This document shows, one piece after another, positions 15,081 through 20,472 of a stretch of 20,472 bases of DNA. The position numbers and the translations under genes were made by a program. The stretch comes from Bodo saltans (lineage: Eukaryota > Euglenozoa > Kinetoplastea > Eubodonida > Bodonidae). Each line of letters opens with the position of its first letter. Position 1 is the stretch's first letter. The stretch is taken from positions 1-20,472 of the forward strand of contig CYKH01000132.1 in the NCBI GenBank assembly GCA_001460835.1, given 5' to 3'. The notes under the pieces are model-generated. The model did no database searches, had not been told where the DNA came from, and saw nothing but the letters and a program-made list of their open reading frames with translations.

Positions 15081-16784
15081 ATGGCGGCCGCAATTGCAGC
15101 TGCGCGGCTCTCCAGTGAGGCCCAACGGCGCCTCGAACAGTTCTCCACTTGCCCTGATGTCGTCATCACGACCTTTCCCTCGTGGCTCCACGACTCCGTG
15201 CAGGGATTGCCTACAGCTGCGGCTGCAAGAGTACTTCCCATGCTGATCCAGCAATTTCAACTAGCGGCATGTGATGCGTTCCTATCCGCACCCCGCCCCT
15301 ATGCCTCGTGGACGCTATGGGAAGCCTCAGTGCGGGAGGGGAGGGTTGGGATACCAGCGACGATCCTCGATGCTACGCCGAAGCTGCACGATATGTTGGC
15401 GTCGATGACAACCGAGATTGGCGTGTTGCGAAGGCGCGCCACAATGCACGGCTGCACGTCATCTGAGGTGGATGCGTTGCTTCACCAACTTGTGCTCGAG
15501 GACCCCACCGAGCAGGAGCATGTGGAGCCGTGGCTGACGAGGCTGCGTGCCATCCGTCGTGTGGCGGATTACGTTCCCACCATCGCACATCGAACCTATC
15601 AAGAAGAACGACGCATTCTTGAAGCATCGTTGGCGATGCTGGATGACGTCAGCGAGGAGCAGCAGCAGGAGTTTGATCGGAACATACGCGCCACATATCA
15701 AGAGGAATTGTCGCGACCCCACACCCACCTGAAGCAGTCTTTGGAACGATACCAAGAAGACGAAGTTGACGAGGACCAACGACGAAAGTATCTCCCGCGA
15801 CTTGCGAAGTTGGTAACTACGCTTCAGGGGGAACTTTGGGTGCAGAAACTCCTGAAGTGGACAGAGGACATTCGGCCAACGCTGTTCTCAAGCTCCGACG
15901 ATTCTCAGCACCGCTTGGCGTGTGACACAGCGATGGAGAGATTGCATAATATCTCCGAGAGGATGGCCCGGGCGAAGCTACCCCTAGCGGCCCTATTGAT
16001 CGAGCTCGACGCGATGAGTTCTCCCGCTGTTTGTACATTTGGTATTGTTCCGTCACGTGCGGTGCGCGTCTTACAATACCTCGCCCAGGTCCCTGCTCTT
16101 CCGATCCTGCAAGCAACGACCACGAGCGTCGAAGCAGAGGTGGCTGTGTTGGAAGCAGAGCAACGGTGGGGGATTCATCTGCACGTCGCGGTATTGTGCC
16201 GAGTTCACATGGAGCACGCCAAGACTGCGCAGAAAGATTTGTGCGATGTGATTGGATTTCTTCGAACCTCAGCGGAGGTCGCACTGAGTTCGTGGAGCAC
16301 AGCGGCTGGCTCACAGTTGGGCGACACGTTGCTGCAACTTCGTCGTCTTTGGAGTGCAGCCGTCTTGCAGCCCATCATCAGCAATGGTCCACCAATGGAG
16401 CGCTGGAGGATCAGTGCCGAAGTTGCCAGAGCGGCCCCGACTACTGAGGAGCGCATTCAAATGTTTACGGTATTGGCCTGCGAGATGCTCCAGTCCGATG
16501 ACGAGGCGGATGAGCCGGAGTGGCTCGCGTTGGCAGCAGAGGCGTGCTTCGGCGCTGCCACCTCTGGACGATTACCGGATGTTGTGAGAAGCGCGTTGAT
16601 GGGGTGTGCGAGGCCGAGTGCTCGAACATTATGCCGCTGCGTTGCGCATGTATTCTCTTTCGAAGCACCTTCAAGAATAGATACTCTCCATTTGCTCAAG
16701 CGCTCCATCACACCGTCGGTGATTGCGCCGCCTTCCGCTGACCGTGACGACGAAGTAAATTCCAGGAAGAGAAGAGATCGTTGA
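15081..16784 (+). CDS. Unknown 567-residue helical protein
   Basis: I do not recognise this protein. It starts MAAAIAAARLS and appears almost wholly alpha-helical, with alternating hydrophobic and charged residues and no transmembrane span. Residues ~173-215 (rich in E, Q and R, including SEEQQQEF) could form a coiled coil. The C-terminal half reads like helical repeats of HEAT or ARM character, with repeated L/A-rich helices of 15-20 residues, but no repeat consensus can be fixed by eye. The protein ends in SRKRRDR, a possible nuclear localisation signal. Its start is the first ATG after AG 15037-15038. It sits between two of the small acylated-protein genes without any visible sequence relation to them. 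Confidence 0.75.
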   Translation: MAAAIAAARLSSEAQRRLEQFSTCPDVVITTFPSWLHDSVQGLPTAAAARVLPMLIQQFQLAACDAFLSAPRPYASWTLWEASVREGRVGIPATILDATPKLHDMLASMTTEIGVLRRRATMHGCTSSEVDALLHQLVLEDPTEQEHVEPWLTRLRAIRRVADYVPTIAHRTYQEERRILEASLAMLDDVSEEQQQEFDRNIRATYQEELSRPHTHLKQSLERYQEDEVDEDQRRKYLPRLAKLVTTLQGELWVQKLLKWTEDIRPTLFSSSDDSQHRLACDTAMERLHNISERMARAKLPLAALLIELDAMSSPAVCTFGIVPSRAVRVLQYLAQVPALPILQATTTSVEAEVAVLEAEQRWGIHLHVAVLCRVHMEHAKTAQKDLCDVIGFLRTSAEVALSSWSTAAGSQLGDTLLQLRRLWSAAVLQPIISNGPPMERWRISAEVARAAPTTEERIQMFTVLACEMLQSDDEADEPEWLALAAEACFGAATSGRLPDVVRSALMGCARPSARTLCRCVAHVFSFEAPSRIDTLHLLKRSITPSVIAPPSADRDDEVNSRKRRDR

Positions 16785-16944
16785 TGCCGCACGATGCTGT
16801 CTTTTATGTTGTGGTTATCTATGCTTTCTGATCTTTAAGAAACTTGAGTTGCTTTTTCGAAAAAAAGAAATGCTTTGTTGCGACCGCTCGCTTGAATTCC
16901 TTTAAACATTAGAGATTTTTCCTCAAGAGACCCAACGCCAAAAT

Positions 16945-17448
16945 ATGGGTAGTGTTTGCACAACTTTCCGTGCGAGTGAGGGACGGAGGAGCGCTTTGTC
17001 GAATGTTCAGGGTTGCAGGCTGCAAACTCATCGAGAAGGACCACTCCCGGTGTATGTGCAACAGCGTCGGATCGCTCCCAACCCATTGTCAGCTAACTCT
17101 GAAATGCCCTTTCCACAACGCAACCAATCAAGACACGCTGCCAAACTCGGCCTTGCGACCGTGATCTCACACCGTGCTTCTGCAGGCGTCAAGAACAGTA
17201 CTGCTTCCTCTGTCCCTAACGTTGGCGCTGCGTGGATTCCGCCAGGTAGCGTCTGCTCATCGCAACAACGACAACAGCACATTGGGGCTCGCACCGATAC
17301 GTTTCAGAGTGCGTTTCCACAGAGTCCAACGTTAAACCACCGTCGCTTTTCGATGAAGAAATTTATGCCACTACAACTACCTCCTGAAAGCATCAGCAGC
17401 GAGGACTTGCTGTCAAGCCACTTTTTGTCCCCCGACAGAATTATCTGA
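16945..17448 (+). CDS. Small dually acylated protein, MGSVC type, with C-terminal PLQLPP motif
   Basis: This 167-residue protein begins MGSVCTTF: Gly2 is a candidate for N-myristoylation and Cys5 for palmitoylation. The middle is Gln/Arg/Ser/Pro-rich and probably disordered. The C-terminal region LNHRRF, then KKFMPLQLPPES, then an acidic SSEDLL segment matches the end of the gene at 18307 (FNHRSF, then KRYAPLQLPPS, then HGDD) and more weakly that at 13943. No enzyme motif is seen. The start is the first ATG after AG 16926-16927, with a 17-base leader. The shared tail with an otherwise diverged body suggests that the tail is the functional contact, perhaps a docking peptide displayed at a membrane. 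Function is unknown. Confidence 0.75.
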   Translation: MGSVCTTFRASEGRRSALSNVQGCRLQTHREGPLPVYVQQRRIAPNPLSANSEMPFPQRNQSRHAAKLGLATVISHRASAGVKNSTASSVPNVGAAWIPPGSVCSSQQRQQHIGARTDTFQSAFPQSPTLNHRRFSMKKFMPLQLPPESISSEDLLSSHFLSPDRII

Positions 17449-17655
17449 ACACCTACCCCATTTTTTTCAACATAAAGAAAATTTGCTTGTCGGACGCAAA
17501 GTAGTTGGGTCGACAACGGTTATGCTGGCGCAAGAAACATAACGCTCTCAGCGGTATCAGAACACTTTTTTTTTTTTTTTTAACGTTGCTCCTTCTTTAT
17601 GGGTTGAGAATTGCTTTTGCTTGGGAACCGCTGAGAATCTCGTTCGAAATTCATC

Positions 17656-17820
17656 ATGCACCTTTCGCACAAGCGAAAGACGAACGAGCCGAATCTTATC
17701 ACTCACATGCCTTTGTCCAACACGAGACACGTTGCTGATACGTTTTCTACTGCCTTTTCAGTTATTTCCTCCACAGATCGGTTACCGTTGGAGTTCCTCC
17801 TGTTTCATGTCTTCCTCTAA
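17656..17820 (+). CDS. Candidate 54-codon ORF after a T16 splice acceptor (uncertain)
   Basis: The first ATG downstream of the acceptor AG 17607-17608 opens a frame of 54 codons ending at TAA 17818-17820. The peptide starts MHLSHKRK and ends in a hydrophobic LEFLLFHVFL. No domain is recognised, and the composition is partly that of pyrimidine-rich non-coding DNA. It is listed because its upstream signal is stronger than those of several certain genes. It could equally be chance in an RNA leader. Confidence 0.22.
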   Translation: MHLSHKRKTNEPNLITHMPLSNTRHVADTFSTAFSVISSTDRLPLEFLLFHVFL

Positions 17821-18044
17821 TTATATCTTTTGTATTTTGCTCCCACCCCTAGTTTCATCCTCCCACATCGCTGAAACGTATCCCTACGTTCCTTCAGCAA
17901 GACAAAAAGGATTTCTTGTGCCCGGCGCCGGTGTTCACCATTCACCTTTGCTTTTGTTTTTTCTATGATACTGCTTTCCTTTTGTCACACTGCCTTACCG
18001 TCCCCACTTATCATTTCACTTAGATCGTTTTGTTTCTGCGTCGC

Positions 18045-18206
18045 ATGTGCCAGGGAGGTACTCGTCGACACACGCACTTTCGTGGGACTTTGCCAGCCAC
18101 CGATCAAATGCAGGGAGAAGAAAATATCGCGTTTGTCTGTTTGAGATCATACATGTTCGTTCGGAATGTAAACACGAAGAAAACAATGTGCCAGAAGCGA
18201 GAATGA
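18045..18206 (+). CDS. Candidate 53-codon ORF or uORF (uncertain)
   Basis: This frame starts at the first ATG after a pyrimidine-rich stretch with AG 18021-18022 and ends with TGA 18204-18206. The peptide begins MCQGGTRR and ends MCQKRE; it is basic, with no recognised domain. It may be a small gene, an upstream ORF of the following acylated-protein gene if the distal acceptor is used, or chance. Confidence 0.22.
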   Translation: MCQGGTRRHTHFRGTLPATDQMQGEENIAFVCLRSYMFVRNVNTKKTMCQKRE

Positions 18207-18258
18207 ATTCATATTCTTCTGTATTTCGTATATGGCAACACGGTGACCTTGCCCCGCT

Positions 18259-18281
18259 GTGTTTGTTTTCACCTGTTTTAG
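18259..18281 (+). promoter_or_regulatory. Predicted trans-splice acceptor of the MGAC gene
   Basis: A T-rich tract ends in TTTTAG with AG at 18280-18281. The 25-base leader that follows lacks ATG and ends at ATG 18307, so the encoded protein starts exactly with the acylation signal. Confidence 0.65.
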
Positions 18282-18306
18282 ACGTAGACGGTAGATTTCC
18301 TCGTAA

Positions 18307-18738
18307 ATGGGCGCTTGCTCAAGTGCACATGATGACGTCGTGACTGCGTACGATTCGACATTCTTCCGTGACGAGCGCTCTCCGCGCTGTGTTCACAGCT
18401 CTACCGAGCACACAAACGTGCTTATGAGTCGGATCCGATCTTGTGAGGACGCAACTTCACCGCTGTTACGCGACGCTGTTGTTGCGGCGGCACCCCCTTC
18501 GACGTGGTCGCCTAAGCATCTTCCTGCTGCGACCCCAGTGGTGACTGCGCACAAGCACTCGTTGAATCCACTTGCGTTGTGCAACTCTCGAATGGCCGTT
18601 CAGCCGACACATGTCTCTACGGAGCCTCAGGTAACCCCTTCACTGCCCTCCGCAGTATTCAACCATCGCAGTTTCCCAACGAAGCGATACGCACCACTTC
18701 AACTGCCTCCGAGTGTTCACGGCGACGACATGTGGTAG
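18307..18738 (+). CDS. Small dually acylated protein, MGAC type, with C-terminal PLQLPP motif
   Basis: This 143-residue protein begins MGACSSAH: Gly2 and Cys4 (with Ser5 and Ser6) are a very good N-myristoylation/palmitoylation signal. The body is Ser/Thr/Pro/Ala/His-rich with scattered Cys and no hydrophobic span. The end (FNHRSF, KRYAPLQLPPS, then HGDDMW) is clearly related to the end of the gene at 16945. It lies just beyond that gene with one long gap between, consistent with an old local duplication followed by fast divergence of everything except the two ends. The start is set by the splice acceptor 25 bases upstream. Function is unknown to me. A membrane-held docking protein is inference. 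Confidence 0.75.
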   Translation: MGACSSAHDDVVTAYDSTFFRDERSPRCVHSSTEHTNVLMSRIRSCEDATSPLLRDAVVAAAPPSTWSPKHLPAATPVVTAHKHSLNPLALCNSRMAVQPTHVSTEPQVTPSLPSAVFNHRSFPTKRYAPLQLPPSVHGDDMW

Positions 18739-19302
18739 AGCGATCCGTTACCACTCATGAAGTGCTGAGGTTGCCTCGAGGGTGAGAGGGAGAGAGGAAA
18801 TCCACTTTACGGTCCTATCTTCGCAGACTCATGTCTCCCTTTGCGATGTCTACCAAATAAATTACACGACGATGACCGTTCAGGCATTCTTTGTTATGCG
18901 TCAACCAACTGACCTTCCCACTTCCCTTGCCTCCTAAATATCTCCTTCAACCTCTTAACGAGTCCTTTTTCTGTTTTTCATTTAGCTCGTGTTGAAGACG
19001 ACATTGACAGCGCACGGTCCGACTCCAACTTTCCTTTTCTCCCCTTTGCATCCCAGTGTTGTTGGATATGCGAGGATAAATATCAGCTCTCCCCAACTCA
19101 ACCAATCTTACCCATTCCATTTGATGAACTTGCGCAACAACCGAAGACAGTTGTCTTCAATTACAGTATTACTGTATGTAGTTATTTTGCAATGGTGCCC
19201 AACCATGTGTGTTGTGGTTTTGTTGTTTCGCTCGTCAGAAGATCAACATCATCCCGACCACCTTAAGGACTTGGCATCTACCTACTCCACAAGCAGCCCC
19301 AC
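18739..19302 (+). other. 564-base intergenic segment with two acceptor candidates
   Basis: No gene is seen. A long pyrimidine-rich region (about 18908-18983) ends in CATTTAG with AG 18984-18985, a textbook acceptor, but short ATG frames lie between it and the next gene. A nearer one is AG 19237-19238 after GTTTTGTTGTTTCGCTCGTC, leaving a 64-base ATG-free leader to ATG 19303. The 106-codon frame from 18989 opens at a GTG and is not supported. Confidence 0.5.
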
Positions 19303-20472
19303 ATGATCGGCCCCACCATGACAAATGGCCATGATCGGTGGGTTGCGTCCCAAGGCGAAGCGCTGAACGACACTCGGCACCAATCCACCAACAACAACGA
19401 TGCCATCGTGAGCCGGCACAGTCACCACCACCACACACCCCACGACAACCATAGCACCAATCCAGCAGTTCCTAACGAAGTCAACCTCCTCGCCATCCCA
19501 GCGGAGAACGACGCCATTGAAGAAGAAGAGACTCACAACATCACTGCTGCTGCTGCTGGGCCCCCACTGTGTCGCCCCCACTGTGTCATGAGGCCGCATG
19601 TTGCTAGGGATATGGCTTCGAGAGACCGTAGTGAAGGCATTGCAACAACACAGGTGTCTCAGTATCAGCAGCGGCCGCTGCGCTCCGCGCTCCATCTTTC
19701 GTCTCGGGCTGGCGATGACTATGATCGCGACAATAATAGTACAATTGAGGAGTCGGTGTCGAACGCTGCGCTCGTTGCTGCGTGGCTGCGCAATCTGCGA
19801 CGCGCTCTTGTTTCATGGGCGCGAACGCTTTACTTCCTAAACGCCGACGAAGAGAATTCGTTTATTCGTGAACACCACTACTACGAGACAATGTCGCCGT
19901 TGGTGTGCAGCACCCTTGTTGCCGTGGTCATCTTTGCGCTTGCGTTGTTTTTGGCGCTGGGCATCGGTCGGGTGTCGCCAAGATACCTCATGATCATGTC
20001 ATTTGCAACATCGGTGCTTCATGTGGGCATCTCTGCATACTTGTACCGCATCAAGCAGAGTGAGACAAATGCACCAAACAACAACACCACCACAAAGCAA
20101 CACACCAATACTAATGCTGACGCGACAGGCACCGAAGAGTCTGCTGAATTGGCCGAGTCCTCCTCCACTTCGTCTTCGAATGGGGATGCCAATTCGGCGG
20201 GATACGTAACGACGCCCTCTGAGCGTGCGATGATGGTGTCGGTGTCATCGATGTTTCTCTTTTTCTTCTTTGTCGCGTTTATGGGAAAATCACCAGAGAA
20301 TTGTGACGCCCCAGACCCAACGTCGTGCGCTCGAACCATCCGCAATAACGGTGCACTGCCTGCAGTGTATATTCTCACGTTCGCTGCGTACCGACTTCGT
20401 GCAATCGTTGCGCTGCCGCTCATGATTCTGTGGACGATTGTGTACATCATCGGAATGCAGACGAGCTCGCTG
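19303..20472 (+). CDS. N-terminal part of a multi-pass membrane protein (partial, runs off the window)
   Basis: The frame opens at ATG 19303 (in-frame TAA upstream at 19264-19266) and stays open for 390 codons to the last base of the window. Residues 1-195 are hydrophilic, with Asn/His-rich stretches (HSHHHH), an acidic EEEE run and Ala4, and are presumably cytosolic. Hydrophobic segments follow at about 199-223, 228-248, 310-329, 350-362 and 368-386. A Ser/Thr/Asn/Glu-rich hydrophilic loop (250-305) separates the second from the third. The loop after segment 3 has two Cys (CDAPDPTSC), a possible disulphide. No catalytic domain is reached. Kinetoplastids, bodonids in particular, carry receptor-like cyclases and transporters with many membrane segments, but nothing visible here distinguishes between them. 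Confidence 0.75.
   Translation, partial: MIGPTMTNGHDRWVASQGEALNDTRHQSTNNNDAIVSRHSHHHHTPHDNHSTNPAVPNEVNLLAIPAENDAIEEEETHNITAAAAGPPLCRPHCVMRPHVARDMASRDRSEGIATTQVSQYQQRPLRSALHLSSRAGDDYDRDNNSTIEESVSNAALVAAWLRNLRRALVSWARTLYFLNADEENSFIREHHYYETMSPLVCSTLVAVVIFALALFLALGIGRVSPRYLMIMSFATSVLHVGISAYLYRIKQSETNAPNNNTTTKQHTNTNADATGTEESAELAESSSTSSSNGDANSAGYVTTPSERAMMVSVSSMFLFFFFVAFMGKSPENCDAPDPTSCARTIRNNGALPAVYILTFAAYRLRAIVALPLMILWTIVYIIGMQTSSL

Larger units (their letters stand above)
17449..18306 (+). other. 858-base gap with the longest T tract of the window
   Basis: This is the largest stretch without an assigned gene. It contains T16 (17566-17581) with first AG at 17607-17608, a second pyrimidine-rich acceptor (AG 18021-18022) and a third (about 18259-18279, AG 18280-18281). 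The third leads by a 25-base leader to the gene at 18307. Each of the first two is followed by a first-ATG frame of just over 50 codons, listed separately. Otherwise the segment is pyrimidine-rich and not coding-like. Confidence 0.5.

Noticed and set aside
17505-17968. Two + frames of 77 and 115 codons
   Set aside because: Neither opens at an ATG. One translates the T16 tract as a Phe run, and both look like pyrimidine-rich non-coding DNA.
18989-19306. 105-codon + frame just after the AG at 18984-18985
   Set aside because: It starts at GTG with no ATG nearby and overlaps the true start of the multi-pass protein in another frame.

Overview
The window looks like kinetoplastid protist DNA, more likely a free-living bodonid (Bodo-like) than a parasitic trypanosomatid. 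All twelve genes I can support (ten complete, two cut by the window edges) lie on the + strand as single uninterrupted reading frames with no introns. Almost every gene is preceded by a pyrimidine tract and an AG, and the first ATG after that AG starts the long frame. That is the arrangement expected of a polycistronic unit processed by spliced-leader trans-splicing. The recognisable RNA kinase/guanylyltransferase fusion is also a kinetoplastid hallmark. The bodonid placement is an inference from gene content (LicD-type enzyme, large multi-pass protein, acylated protein family) and is moderate at best.

Layout: 3-329 is the 3' end of an unknown gene, then an unusually long gap (330-1156). 1157-3187 is a protein kinase with an HCD catalytic loop. 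3428-4633 is a LicD/fukutin-like phosphotransferase. 4777-6939 is the mRNA (re)capping enzyme: a low-complexity N-terminus, an adenylate-kinase-like P-loop domain and a complete guanylyltransferase. 7440-9749 is a same-strand tandem paralogue of that enzyme in which the catalytic residues of both domains have been replaced. 10240-12744 is a large protein with an N-terminal RIIa/Dpy-30-like docking motif, probably axonemal. 12916-13536 and 15081-16784 encode proteins I do not recognise. 13943-14494, 16945-17448 and 18307-18738 encode three small proteins that begin MGxC or MGxxC (predicted N-myristoylation plus palmitoylation) and end with a shared short motif around QLP. 19303 to the window end is the start of a multi-pass membrane protein.

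Two sets of genes stand out. The first is an active capping enzyme next to a both-domains-dead copy, which suggests a pseudoenzyme partner or competitor in cytoplasmic cap repair. The second is a dispersed family of three dually acylated, otherwise disordered small proteins with a common C-terminal peptide, which looks like an undescribed set of membrane-anchored adaptors. Neighbouring genes in kinetoplastid arrays are usually not functionally related, so adjacency is used here only as evidence of duplication. No transposons, CRISPR arrays, tRNA or rRNA genes were seen.
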